Source: Calendula officinalis
Lineage: Eukaryota > Streptophyta > Magnoliopsida > Asterales > Asteraceae
Assembly (NCBI GenBank): GCA_963853835.1
Contig: OY970824.1
Coordinates: 43,172,227-43,236,226 of the forward strand
Direction: 5' to 3'
Length of the DNA: 64,000 bases
In this document: positions 22,023 to 33,191 of the stretch, piece after piece
Position numbering within the stretch: position 1 is the stretch's first letter
Layout of the letters: every line of letters begins with the position of its first letter
Position numbers and translations under genes: made by a program
The notes under the pieces: generated by a model
Told to the model about the DNA's origin: nothing
What the model saw: the letters and a program-made list of their open reading frames with translations, nothing else
Databases searched by the model: none

Positions 22023-24759
22023 TGTCAAACCCCGCCAAAAATGAGTTTTACTTCATTTAAAATGTTTTGCGGAAGAACGGAAGTGTAACGTTCATGACAA
22101 CATAGCAAAAATTAAGTAAACAAACAACCACGCAATAACGAAAAATAAAGGTTTGTTTCACTTTCCAAAAGTAGAAAGTTTCCAAAAATAGCAAGTTTCC
22201 TAAAATAGAAATTGTTTGAAATGAAATGATTGTTCGTAAACTTAATGTTTTAATCATGGCTCACGACAATCCCAATGCTCATATCCTCCAAACTCCACTG
22301 CACCTAATTACCTGGAAAAACATAAATAGTAAAAGGGTCAACAATAATGTTGAGTGAATCCACAGGGTTAATGTTTATGATAAGATTAAAGTGATTTGCT
22401 ACTCAAAATGTTTGTTATGAAAATGGTTTATGACTGAAAATGTATAAGGTTCAACACTCATATGATATGAGTAGTAAGTATGAAAATGTTTAGTATAGTT
22501 GTAAAATGTATACAACTACTAGTTATGTTTATGAAAAAGTGTTGAACAAAATGTTGTGTTTGACATCGCATGAACTGTTATCCCCAACAGGTAGCTAGTC
22601 TATTGAGTTAATATACCAACCCCTAAGTCCACAATCAACACTTCAACTCCAGTATGTTATGTTATTTTATGGATATACACTCCCGGAGATGTCTTGGATA
22701 AACCAAGTAATGATCAAACGTTCGTTGGGAGGATGAGTGTCAGCCAATAGTACTATCTGCATATCCATGGTCTAGATCCACTAGTTAATGATTGCTGGTA
22801 ACCTTAGTCCGGTATAATAATTGTTTGTCATGCCAACGCGATAATGAAAATGTATAGATGTTGTTGTACAGTCATAGTAAAACAGTAGCAGTTGTGTTTA
22901 TGTTTTCCACCCCAAAGTTTATAAAAACAGTAAAAGAGTAAAAGGGGTCTGTGGACTCACCTGGCAAAGCTTAGCGACTAGAATTTAAGACAGAGGAATC
23001 CTCGGGAGACTCCTAGCTTCCTAATTGATTTAACTACTGATTAGACTAAGCTAACACAGGCGATACTATATACGATATAAGATATATGATATACGTTAAA
23101 TGTTATGTTATATGTTTTGTGACATCGAATGAACTTGGATTAATAAAATGAAATGAAATGAAATGCATTGGGTTTTATAAAATGAAATGAAATAGGCTCC
23201 AAAATGAAATGACATGAAATGAAATGATTCTCGAAATGAAATGATATGAAATGAAATGGGCTTGGGTTAGGCTTATTGGGCCTAGATTGGGCCTATTGGG
23301 CTTAATGGGCTTAATGGGCTTAATGGGTTGGGCCACTTGGGCCTCTTATTGGGCTTAGGTCCACTTAGGTTGGGCTTTGAATTGGGCTTGGCCCAATTGG
23401 GTTCGGCTTGGTTGGGTATGGGCCAAAGGTTTGGGCTTTGGTCCAAATGGGCTTGGATACTAATGGGCCAATCAAGGTTTGGGCCCGATGGACTAAAGTA
23501 GATCGGTATGGGCCAAGTACGGGCCTTGGCCCGATTGGGTATTCGGGTTTGGGCTGATCGGTTTGGGTCAAGATCCGGCCTTGACCCGGTTTGACTTATT
23601 GGTCAACATTAGTCAATATTAGTCAACAAAAGTCAACACTTGGGTTCTAGATTTCGGCTAGGGTTTAGGGCATACTATAATTTGGTCAACCAAAGTCAAC
23701 GATGGTCAATCTAGCTATCAAATGGTCAATAGTCAACTATGAAAGTCAATTAGGGTTAGGGTTTGATGAGGCTCGGCTAGGGTTTGACCTAGGGTTGGCC
23801 GAATGGCCAAAACCCTACGGGTTTTGTGACTAGGTTCGGTTAGGTCGACTTGGTTCAAGGGTTCATGGGTCTAGATCGGTACTAGGGTTCTAGATCTAAG
23901 GTTTTAGCATGCACACGACACGATCTAGGGTTCTAGGTCACGGATTTAGGTATCAAAACAAACAATAAACATACCCCTAATGTATACGGTCATAAACATG
24001 CATACAATCGACATATACATGCAGCATGCTACGGGTTTAAGGGTAGGGACGTATGCCGAGACCATATGGCCTTGGCCATGGTCTCGGGTTCGAGTTTAGG
24101 GACCGAATAAACAAGAAAACAAATGAAATTCATATAGGGAATCGGTATACCTTGCGATCGGATCAAGAAACGAATGAAGATGCTCGAGTGGAGCTTGGGA
24201 TCGACGAAGATGATGATGATGTTGCTTGCGGCCGGGATCAACAAAGGGTAAATGAATTCGGTAATGGGGTTTAAATAGGGTAAGAGTCTAGGGTTTTATG
24301 GTAGAGTTTGAGTAGAAGTACAACTCTTTCAAATGAGATGAGGATAAGATCAAACAAATCAAAAGGAAAAGAGATAGGCATCACAACACTTGGTGGTTCG
24401 GCCGTTCAAGGGTCACGAGTAAGGTCTAGGAGGCCGGCCACATTTGATGGTCGGTCTAGACTTGGTGTTGAGTTGGATGGTTCATACATTCGAGTCACGT
24501 TCATTTAAATCGTTACGTTTATTGTTTAACCGGTAAACTTGTTGTTTTAGAAATGATTTAGCTCAAAGTGTGTCACCATAAGAAAGTAATAATGTTGTGT
24601 TGACTAAAATAGTCAAACACTAATGTATGGTGTAAAATATGAATGTTTGTTGTGTATAAGGAATGCCAAAATAGAAATGTCTATAAGTAGAAACTTTCTA
24701 AATAAGGAAAGTTCTAGAAATGAAATGAGGTTACATACCAGAAATATCGAGTTGTCACA
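22023..24759 (-). mobile_element. 3' LTR of the chromovirus
   Basis: This 2737-bp LTR matches 30439-33186 almost base for base. Its outer terminus carries TGTCAAAC where the other copy has TGTCACAC. It contains gaaatgaaatg runs (23140-23260), repeats of aatgggctt (23290-23330) and many agtcaac words. ORFs such as 24053-24274 occur in both copies but look like chance. Confidence 0.95.
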
Positions 24760-24770
24760 TTCTCCCCTGG
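24760..24770 (-). other. Polypurine tract of the chromovirus
   Basis: On the minus strand ccaggggagaa abuts the LTR start TGTGACA. This is the expected primer for plus-strand DNA synthesis. Confidence 0.85.
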
Positions 24771-24793
24771 TTGAGGAAATTTCGTCCCGAAAT

Positions 24794-27655
24794 TTAAGAC
24801 GAAGCACGAACAGGAGAGATAACGAGAAAAAGATAAGGATATTTCTTTCGCATCTGGTCCTCACGTTCCCACGTGAATTCAGGACCTCTTTTGGAGTTCC
24901 ATCTGACTTTAACGATTTTGATCTTGCTTCTTCGCAACTTTTGCTCTTTCCAGTCAGATATTTCAATTGGTTCCTCAGTGAAATGAAGTTTGTCGTCGAT
25001 GATGATTTCTTCAGTAGGGACGATAAGCGAAGGATCATGAATAAACTTCTTAAGATTAGAAACATGAAATGTGTTGTGAACATTGCTGAGCTCATTAGGA
25101 AGACGAAGGCGATATGCAACAGCACCTATTCTTTCAAGAATCTCAAATGGTCCAACATAACGAGGACTGAGCTTTCCTTTCTTACCAAAACGTACAACAC
25201 CTTTCCAAGGTGCTACTTTTAGCAAAACGTGGTCGCCAACAGCGAACTCTAAAGGCTTTCGACGATTATCAGCATAACTCTTTTGTCGATCTCTGGCAGC
25301 CTTGATGCGATCTTTGATCTTAAAAATCTTGTCAGTCGTTTCTTGTAGAATCTCAGGACCAGTAATCTGACGATCACCAATTTCAATCCAACAAAGTGGC
25401 GAACGACACTTTCTTCCATACAGAGCTTCAAACGGTGCGGCCTTAATAGTTTTATGATAACTATTATTATATGAGAACTCAGCTAAAGGGAGATGAGAAT
25501 CCCATCTTCCACCAAAATCAATAACACATGCCCTCAGCATTTCTTCCAAAGTTTGAATTGTCCTTTCAGTCTGACCATCTGTTTGGGGATGATAGGCGGT
25601 ACTCATATCGAGGCGAGTACCGATAGATTTTTGCAATGATTGCCAAAAACGAGACGTGAAGCGACTATCACGATCCGAGATGATCGCGACTGGCACACCA
25701 TGCCGAGATACAACTTCCTTTAAATAAACTCTTGTTAACTTCTCCATTTGATCAGTTTCCTTAATAGTAATGAAGTGAGCTGATTTGGTCAATCGATCGA
25801 TAATTACCCAAATTGTATCATGACCATTAGATGTTCGAGGCAATTTAGTTATAAAATCCATAGAGATTTCTTCCCATTTCCATTCAGGGATCTCTGGTTG
25901 TTGTAGAAGACCGGAAGGCTTCTGATTCTCTGCTTTCACTCTAGCACAAGTTAAACATTTGCTGACATAAACTACGATCTCTTTCTTCATGTTTGGCCAC
26001 CAATATAATTCTTTGACATCTTTATACATCTTGTCGGCACCAGGATGAATAGAATATTTGGATCGGTGAGCTTCATTCAAGATAACATTGCGAACACTTC
26101 CAAAATTTGGAACCCATAAACGATCCATAAAATAAAGAGTTCCATCCACCTTTGCTTCCAACTGCTTCTCCATACCACGCAAAGCTTCACTTTTGATGTT
26201 CTCTACCTTCAAGGCTTCAGTTTGGAATTCATGAACTTGGGAAGATAGATTAGAACGAACGGAGATTGGAAGGGCTCGAACACGACGAGGTTTAGGTTGC
26301 TCCTTCCGACTTAAGGCATCAGCTACCACATTAGCCTTACCAGGATGATATTTAATCTCACATTCATAGTCATTCATCAATTCTATCCATCTACGCTGTC
26401 TCTTATTGAGATCTTTCTGATTGAAGATATGTTGCAAACTCTTGTGATCGGTAAATAGTGTGCACTTTGTACCGTAGAGATAATGTCTCCAAATTTTCAA
26501 TGCAAATATAACGGCACCCAACTCAAGATCATGAGTTGTATAATTCTTCTCGTGGTTCTTCAGTTGTCGAGAGGCATAGGCGATTACTTTGTCATGTTGC
26601 ATCAATACACAACCTAGTCCTTGGTGCGAAGCGTCGCAGTACACCACGAAATTATCGGTTCCTTCAGGGAGAGATAGAATAGGAGCAGAACATAATTTAG
26701 ATTTTAGAGATTGGAAGGCTGATTCTTGCTTTTCACCCCAGACAAATTTCTCATCCTTATGTGTTAACACCGTCAAATCCTTTGCAATCCTTGAGAAATT
26801 TTCTATAAATCTTCTATAGTAACCAGCAAGACCAAGGAATTGTCTTACTTCAGTTGGGGTCTTCGGAGCTTCCCAATTCTTTATAGCTTCTATCTTTGCA
26901 GGATCAACGTGAATAGCTTCTTCGTTGATAATATGACCCAGAAATTGGACTTCACGCAACCAAAATTCACACTTGGACAACTTGGCGTACAACTTTTCTT
27001 TCTCCAACAACTCAAGAATGATTCTTAAGTGCTCTTCATGCTCTTCTCTAGAATGCGAATAGATGAGAATATCATCTATGAAGACGATAACGAATTTATC
27101 GAGATAGTGTTTGCACACTCTGTTCATGAGATCCATAAACACAGCAGGTGCATTGGTCAAACCAAATGGCATTACCAAAAATTCATAATGACCATAGCGA
27201 GTTCTAAAAGCAGTTTTGGGCACATCTTCATCACGAACTTTTAACTGATGGTAACCAGAACGAAGATCGATTTTGGAATAGAAACTCGATCCTTGGAGTT
27301 GATCGAATAGATCATCAATACGGGGAAGAGGATATCGATTCTTAATTGTTACTTTGTTCAATTCATGGTAGTCAATGCACATTCTCATTGAACCATCTTT
27401 CTTTTTAACAAAAAGGACCGGAGCTCCCCAGGGCGAAAAACTCGGTTGAATGAAACCAAGATCAAGAAGTTCTTGTAATTGCGATGAAAGTTCTTGCATT
27501 TCAGACGGTGCAAGACGATAAGGAGAACGCGCGATAGGTGCGGCTCCTGGAATCAGATCAATACGAAATTCAACTTGCCTCTGAGGCGGCAGTCCAGGAA
27601 ATTCACTAGGAAATACACCAGGAAATTTACGAACAATAGGAATGTCCTCAATCAT
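24794..27655 (-). CDS. pol: Pol: RT, RNase H, integrase and chromodomain
   Basis: A 953-codon frame encodes the replication enzymes, which act in the virus-like particle and then in the nucleus. RT (about 40-240) has the catalytic FIDD at 192-195. RNase H (about 335-450) shows D341, E378, D403 and D446. The integrase zinc site is H530, H537, C567 and C570, followed by the DD35E triad D600, D661 and E697. The C-terminus (about 790-940) has the GPF/Y-like GPFEI and a chromodomain ending KVRWNSKRGPEFTWE, which in chromoviruses guides integration to heterochromatin. The first Met may not be the true N-terminus. The frame extends upstream to meet a 4-bp duplication at 27691-27698 that takes it out of the gag-protease frame. 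All catalytic residues I checked are present. Confidence 0.95.
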   Translation of the reverse strand: MIEDIPIVRKFPGVFPSEFPGLPPQRQVEFRIDLIPGAAPIARSPYRLAPSEMQELSSQLQELLDLGFIQPSFSPWGAPVLFVKKKDGSMRMCIDYHELNKVTIKNRYPLPRIDDLFDQLQGSSFYSKIDLRSGYHQLKVRDEDVPKTAFRTRYGHYEFLVMPFGLTNAPAVFMDLMNRVCKHYLDKFVIVFIDDILIYSHSREEHEEHLRIILELLEKEKLYAKLSKCEFWLREVQFLGHIINEEAIHVDPAKIEAIKNWEAPKTPTEVRQFLGLAGYYRRFIENFSRIAKDLTVLTHKDEKFVWGEKQESAFQSLKSKLCSAPILSLPEGTDNFVVYCDASHQGLGCVLMQHDKVIAYASRQLKNHEKNYTTHDLELGAVIFALKIWRHYLYGTKCTLFTDHKSLQHIFNQKDLNKRQRRWIELMNDYECEIKYHPGKANVVADALSRKEQPKPRRVRALPISVRSNLSSQVHEFQTEALKVENIKSEALRGMEKQLEAKVDGTLYFMDRLWVPNFGSVRNVILNEAHRSKYSIHPGADKMYKDVKELYWWPNMKKEIVVYVSKCLTCARVKAENQKPSGLLQQPEIPEWKWEEISMDFITKLPRTSNGHDTIWVIIDRLTKSAHFITIKETDQMEKLTRVYLKEVVSRHGVPVAIISDRDSRFTSRFWQSLQKSIGTRLDMSTAYHPQTDGQTERTIQTLEEMLRACVIDFGGRWDSHLPLAEFSYNNSYHKTIKAAPFEALYGRKCRSPLCWIEIGDRQITGPEILQETTDKIFKIKDRIKAARDRQKSYADNRRKPLEFAVGDHVLLKVAPWKGVVRFGKKGKLSPRYVGPFEILERIGAVAYRLRLPNELSNVHNTFHVSNLKKFIHDPSLIVPTEEIIIDDKLHFTEEPIEISDWKEQKLRRSKIKIVKVRWNSKRGPEFTWEREDQMRKKYPYLFLVISPVRASS

Positions 27656-27674
27656 ACGATCTTTGGACTTTGTG

Positions 27675-29200
27675 TCAACGACATGAGCAAGAAAGAAAGG
27701 CTTGGCATCCTTTACGAAGATATTTTTGATCTTTCATAGAAGTTATGATTTTTATGTTTCTGTTTCTTTGTTCACCTTGAATTATTAATGTTTCTGTTTT
27801 GGATAAGGGAATTCGGATTTGTTTGGTGTAACATATTATTTCAGCACGGTTTTTAGACAACCAATCCATCCCTATGACGATATCAAAACTACCTAGTTCT
27901 ACAGGCACAAGGTCTATATCAAAAATGTGATCATCTAGGTCAAGCTTACAACCTTTAAAAACTTCACTAGACCTAACAACTTTGCCATTTGCTAACTCGA
28001 TTTCATAATTCACTTTCAAATGACCAGGATTTAGATTTAAGAAACTTTTAAAGTCGGTCGATACGAAACTCAAGTCGGCTCCCGAGTCAAATAAAATAGA
28101 AGCAAAATGATTGTTGACGATAAACGTACCAGTGACGGTATCAGGGTTCTCACGAGCTTCTTGAGCATTCATAACAAATGCACGACCACGACCATTTTGA
28201 CGATCATTGTTGTTGTTGGCATTGCGATTGTTGTTACGATTGTTATTACGATTGCCATTGTTGTTGTTGCCATTCTGGTTATTGTTGTTCTGAAGTCTTG
28301 GGCAACGGTTACGATAATGGTTAGAATCACCACACTCGTAGCAGACAGGATTCTTAGGAGGATTGTTGGACGAACACTTTCTGAAATTATGACCCCAGCG
28401 GTCACACTTGAAGCATTTCTCACACTGACCATCATGATGCCAGTTACACCTGTTACACAAGGGCTTGCTTCCAGCATATGACTTAGAATCTGAATTAGAC
28501 CGATTGTTGTTCTGAGTAGAGGCTGCATAATTCTTAGTCTTTTGATATTTGTTCCCTTTGTGATCATGTTTGTTGTCATAGGAACGCTTTCCATTTTCAT
28601 TGCTCACATTATCAGTAGATTTGCTAGACACCACTAGCTTGTCTTTGAACGATCCACTTCTCATTGCATCATCAGTCAACCTTGTTGCACGATTCACAGC
28701 ATCTTCAAATGTTGTCGGTTCAGAAGCAATAACATGAGTACGAATAAGATCATGAAGACCTTGAAGATACTTTTCAATTCGCTTGAATTCAGGAGTAACC
28801 AAATGAGGAACGAGACGAGCAAGTTCTTGGAACTTAGTTGTGTAGGTAACAATATCAGATCCAACCATGGACAGATTCCATAGTTCCACCTCAACTTTTT
28901 GTAGCTCTCTCCTTGGGCAAAACTTCTGAGTTAACTGATCCTTGAACGTATCCCAGGTCATAGCATCAACAGTTGCACGACCTAAGACTTGCACTTGAGA
29001 ATTCCACCAGGACAACGCTTCCTTGGACAACGTACTAGCAGCAAACTTCGTCATATTCTCAGGGGCACATTGAATAACACTGAAAATGGATTCCACCTTC
29101 TCAATCCAGTGGATGATAGCAATAGCACCTTCAGATCCAGAGTAGGTCGGAGGATGACAGGACGTAAAGGTCTTATAGGATTGACCTTGACGATGGGAAT
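27675..29200 (-). CDS. gag-pro: Gag-protease, exon 2
   Basis: This is the larger part of Gag plus the aspartic protease. Gag proper has SKEALSWWNSQV and later CCHC-type zinc knuckles (CFKCDRWGHNFRKC, CYECGDSNHYRNRC), preceded by a Cys/His cluster and followed by an Asn-rich tract. The protease active site is FDSGADLSFV, with IGMDWLSKN further on, as in retropepsins. Reading is open from the 3' splice site at 29200. The frame ends at a stop at 27675, caused by a duplicated gaaa at 27691-27698; beyond it the pol frame continues. The duplication may be inactivating, or mimic a programmed frameshift. I favour inactivating. Confidence 0.88.
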
Positions 29201-29293
29201 CTGAAGTTTAAATAAATAAGGAAAGAAAATGAGTAATAAGTTTAAAATAAGATGGAAATAATGAATCTTCTTTCATGGAGTCGTATAATATAC
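29201..29293 (-). other. Candidate 93-nt intron inside gag
   Basis: On the minus strand the stretch begins gtatat and ends in a U-rich tract and ttcag. It contains stop codons in the gag frame. Joining its flanks keeps the gag frame open, while reading through ends it. Plant introns of 80-100 nt with T-rich 3' ends are normal. An intron in the genomic RNA would be lost in the next replication cycle if always spliced, so partial splicing is implied. Confidence 0.6.
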
Positions 29294-29417
29294 CGTTGTT
29301 TCCCACATTAGATGCACCAGCGGCATTTCCACTTTCAGCGTTCATTTGAGCCATTGCTTCAGCGATACGGCGTTCCACCATTTGTTCGACAGTCTCAGCG
29401 TTTCCTCCTCGAGCCAT
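29294..29417 (-). CDS. gag-pro: Gag exon 1 (start of gag)
   Basis: It begins MARGGNAETVEQMVERRIAE and continues with an Ala/Glu/Asn-rich helix, then GASNVGNN before the proposed splice donor at 29293. Reading on through the intron adds 27 unrelated residues and ends at a stop, whereas splicing continues into exon 2 in frame. The start is chosen as the first ATG in this frame. The 350 bases between it and the upstream ORF (29418-29774) are AT-rich with no gene. Confidence 0.7.
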
Positions 29418-29774
29418 TGATGAATTGCTGATACAAATAATATGACTAGAAATTAAGAAGTGAATAATATAGGAGGACTATAAGGAAAATATGTACTTAT
29501 AATAGGGATCAAAGAGTAGATATACAATAGACGTAATAGTAGTAGTAGACGTAGATATAAATAGTCGTAATTATAGTAGTAGTAGAAGAGACGTATAGAA
29601 AATACAATTATAAGAACAATAGAAATTACTAAAATATCACTTTTATTAAACACATTCCTAATACATAATAGTTTTATAAGTAGGGCATATTTGCCAATAC
29701 TAAAGAACAAAAATACTGAAATAGCTAAACATAAAATTTAATAATAGAAAAACAAATAGACGATAGGTAGATGA

Positions 29775-30197
29775 CTAATCATCTTCTTCTGGCTCAGAGT
29801 CTTCCATAGGCTCTGACTCTTCTTCTGGCTCTTCCTCTGGTTCTGATTCTTCCTCTGGTTCTGATTCTGATATCACTTCTGGCTCAGGTTCTCGACGTCG
29901 TGGAGTTCTTGGAACAATATCACGCTTGGGTTTAGCAGGCGAACATATATAAATGATACCGCCCTCACGCTTACGATAGACAATAGGACGCTGACCACGA
30001 GCTGGAGTAGGAGGACCATTAGGAATGATCGGAAAGGGACGTCTTCTTGGGCGACGATGCCACGGGATAACAAGAGGTTGTACCACTGCTGGCACTGGAG
30101 CAACAGGAACTGGGACTACTGGAACAGCAGCATCACGATCACTATCGGAGTCATATGAGATATCGAGGACACTAGCAGGCGACATTCTACTAAACAC
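29775..30197 (-). CDS. Upstream ORF with acidic tail, function unknown
   Basis: A 140-codon sense ORF lies between the PBS and gag. The N-terminus (MFSRMSPASVLDISYDSDSD) is followed by a Pro/Val stretch, a basic middle (WHRRPRRRPFP), and an acidic Glu/Pro/Ser tail of about 35 residues (repeats of EPEEESEPEEE). I recognise no domain. Extra ORFs before gag are known in some other plant gypsy lineages, but I cannot say whether this one is typical of its clade. It could be a Gag accessory or an unexpressed frame. Confidence 0.5.
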   Translation of the reverse strand: MFSRMSPASVLDISYDSDSDRDAAVPVVPVPVAPVPAVVQPLVIPWHRRPRRRPFPIIPNGPPTPARGQRPIVYRKREGGIIYICSPAKPKRDIVPRTPRRREPEPEVISESEPEEESEPEEEPEEESEPMEDSEPEEDD

Positions 30198-30423
30198 GAC
30201 GCATAAAAGTCTATTAGATTATGAAGTTGTAAGGCTTGCTGACATATGCTAGCTATAACACTAGGACAATACTAACTAAGGCAAATGTTCTAAACTAAGA
30301 GCAATGGAACTTCAGGATATGAGACTGAGCATGCCATGATTATTTTGATTTTATAAAAGTGTTTGTTTTTCCCAAAAATCTTTTGTAGTTATAGACTAGG
30401 CTTGCTAATTCACTATAACTTAA

Positions 30424-30435
30424 GCTCTGATACCA
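30424..30435 (-). other. Primer-binding site of the chromovirus
   Basis: On the minus strand tggtatcagagc lies 3 bases inside the 5' LTR, matching the initiator-Met tRNA end. Confidence 0.92.
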
Positions 30436-30438
30436 CTC

Positions 30439-33186
30439 TGTCACACCCCGCCAAAAATGAGTTTTACTTCATAAAATGTTTTGCGGAAGAACGGAAGTGT
30501 AACGTTCATGACAACATAGCAAAAATTAAGTAAACAAACAACCACGCAATAACGAAAAATAAAGGTTTGTTTCACTTTCCAAAAGTAGATAGTTTCCAAA
30601 AATAGCAAGTTTCCTAAAATAGAAATTGTTTGAAATGAAATGATTGTTCGTAAACTTAATGTTTTAATCATGGCTCACGACAATCCCAATGCTCATATCC
30701 TCCAAACTCCACTGCACCTAATTACCTGGAAAAACATAAATAGTAAAAGGGTCAACAATAATGTTGAGTGAATCCACAGGGTTAATGTTTATGATAAGAG
30801 TAAAGTGATTTGCTACTCAAAATGTTTGTTATGAAAATGGTTTATGACTGAAAATGTATAAGGTTCAACACTCATATGATATGAGTAGTAAGTATGAAAA
30901 TGTTTAGTATAGTTGTAAAATGTATACAACTACTAGTTATGTTTATGAAAAAGTGTTGAACAAAATGTTGTGTTTGACATCGCATGAACTGTTATCCCCA
31001 ACAGGTAGCTAGTCTATTGAGTTAATATACCAACCCCTAAGTCCACAATCAACACTTCAACTCCAGTATGTTATGTTATTTTATGGATATACACTCCCGG
31101 AGATGTCTTGGATAAACCAAGTAATGATCAAACGTTCGTTGGGAGGATGAGTGTCAGCCAATAGTACTATCTGCATATCCATGGTCTAGATCCACTAGTT
31201 AATGATTGCTGGTAACCTTAGTCCGGTATAATAATTGTTTGTCATGCCAACGCGATAATGAAAATGTATAGATGTTGTTGTACAGTCATAGTAAAACAGT
31301 AGCAGTTGTGTTTATGTTTTCCACCCCAAAGTTTATAAAAACAGTAAAAGAGTAAAAGGGGTCTGTGGACTCACCTGGCAAAGCTTAGCGACAAGAATTT
31401 AAGACAGAGGAATCCTCGGGAGACTCCTAGCTTCCTAATTGATTTAACTACTTATTAGACTAAGCTAACACAGGCGATACTATATACGATATAAGATATA
31501 TGATATACGTTAAATGTTATGTTATGTTATATGTTTTGTGACATCGAATGAACTTGGATTAAAAAAATGAAATGAAATGAAATGCATTGGGTTTTATAAA
31601 ATGAAATGAAATAGGCTCCAAAATGAAATGACATGAAATGAAATGATTCTCGAATGAAATGATATGAAATGAAATGGGCTTGGGTTAGGCTTATTGGGCC
31701 TAGATTGGGCCTATTGGGCTTAATGGGCTTAATGGGCTTAATGGGCTTAATGGGTTGGGCCACTTGGGCCTCTTATTGGGCTTAGGTCCACTTAGGTTGG
31801 GCTTTGAATTGGGCTTGGCCCAATTGGGTTCAGCTTGGTTGGGTATGGGCCAAAGGTTTGGGCTTTGGTCCAAATGGGCTTGGATACTAATGGTCCAATC
31901 AAGGTTTGGGCCCGATGGACTAAAGTAGATCGGTATGGGCCAAGTACGGGCCTTGGCCCGATTGGGTATTCGGGTTTGGGTTGATCGGTTTGGGTCAAGA
32001 TCCGGCCTTGACCCGGTTTGACTTATTGGTCAACATTAGTCAAAATTAGTCAACAAAAGTCAACACTTGGGTTCTAGATTTCGGCTAGGGTTTAGGGCAT
32101 ACTATAATTTGGTCAACCAAAGTCAACGATGGTCAATCTAGCTATCAAATGGTCAATAGTCAACCATGAAAGTCAATTAGGGTTAGGGTTTGATGAGGCT
32201 CGGCTAGGGTTTGACGTAGGGTTGGCCGAATGGCCAAAACCCTACGGGTTTTGTGACTAGGTTCGGTTAGGTCGACTTGGTTCAAGGGTTCATGGGTCTA
32301 GATCGGTACTAGGGTTCTAGATCTAAGGTTTTAGCATGCACACGACACGATCTAGGGTTCTAGGTCACGGATTTAGGTATCAAAACAAACAATAAACATA
32401 CCCCTAATGTATACGGTCATAAACATGCATACAATCGACATATACATGCAGCATGCTACGGGTTTAAGGGTAGGGACGTATGCCGAGACCATATGGCCTT
32501 GGCCATGGTCTCGGGTTCGAGTTTAGGGACCGAATAAACAAGAAAACAAATGAAATTCATATAGGGAATCGGTATACCTTGCGATCGGATCAAGAAACGA
32601 ATGAAGATGCTCGAGTGGAGCTTGGGATCGACGAAGATGATGATGATGTTGCTTGCGGCCGGGATCAACAAAGGGTAAATGAATTCGGTAATGGGGTTTA
32701 AATAGGGTAAGAGTCTAGGGTTTTATGGTAGAGTTTGAGTAGAAGTACAACTCTTTCAAATGAGATGAGGATAAGATCAAACAAATCAAAAGGAAAAGAG
32801 ATAGGCATCACCACACTTGGTGGTTCGGCCGTTCAAGGGTCACGAGTAAGGTCTAGGAGGCCGGCCACATTTGATGGTCGGTCTAGACTTGGTGTTGAGT
32901 TGGATGGTTCATACATTCGAGTCACGTTCATTTAAATCGTTACGTTTATTGTTTAACCGGTAAACTTGTTGTTTTAGAAATGATTTAGCTCAAAGTGTGT
33001 CACCATAAGAAAGTAATAATGTTGTGTTGACTAAAATAGTCAAACACTAATGTATGGTGTAAAATATGAATGTTTGTTGTGTATAAGGAATGCCAAAATA
33101 GAAATGTCTATAAGTAGAAACTTTCTAAATAAGGAAAGTTCTAGAAATGAAATGAGGTTACATACCAGAAATATCGAGTTGTCACA
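30439..33186 (-). mobile_element. 5' LTR of the chromovirus
   Basis: This 2748-bp LTR has termini TGTGACA and TGTCACA (element orientation and its complement). It differs from the other copy by one extra aatgggctt unit, one extra ttatg unit and about 14 substitutions. It should hold the promoter, but I cannot pick out a clear TATA box. Confidence 0.95.
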
Positions 33187-33191
33187 CATAT

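Larger units (their letters stand above)
22023..33186 (-). mobile_element. Nearly intact Tekay-type chromovirus (Ty3/gypsy)
   Basis: An 11.16-kb element on the minus strand flanked by the target duplication catat (22018-22022 and 33187-33191). In element order: LTR, initiator-Met PBS, acidic upstream ORF, gag with an apparent intron, protease, RT, RNase H, integrase, chromodomain, PPT, LTR. A hand comparison of the LTRs shows about 14 substitutions and a few small indels in 2.74 kb, so it is a recent insertion. The chromodomain and the PPT context (cgggacgaaattt before aggggagaa) place it in the Tekay/Del clade. The visible defect is a 4-bp duplication between protease and RT. Confidence 0.95.

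Noticed and set aside
23640..23900. Telomere-like tagggttt words in the chromovirus LTR
   Set aside because: They are scattered and mixed with other words, with no tandem run of the plant telomere heptamer.
24623..25222. 199-codon plus-strand ORF
   Set aside because: It is antisense to the end of pol and the LTR junction.
28107..28600. Ile/Val-rich plus-strand ORF and a second minus frame over the gag Asn tract
   Set aside because: Both are shadows of the Asn-rich codons of gag-protease.
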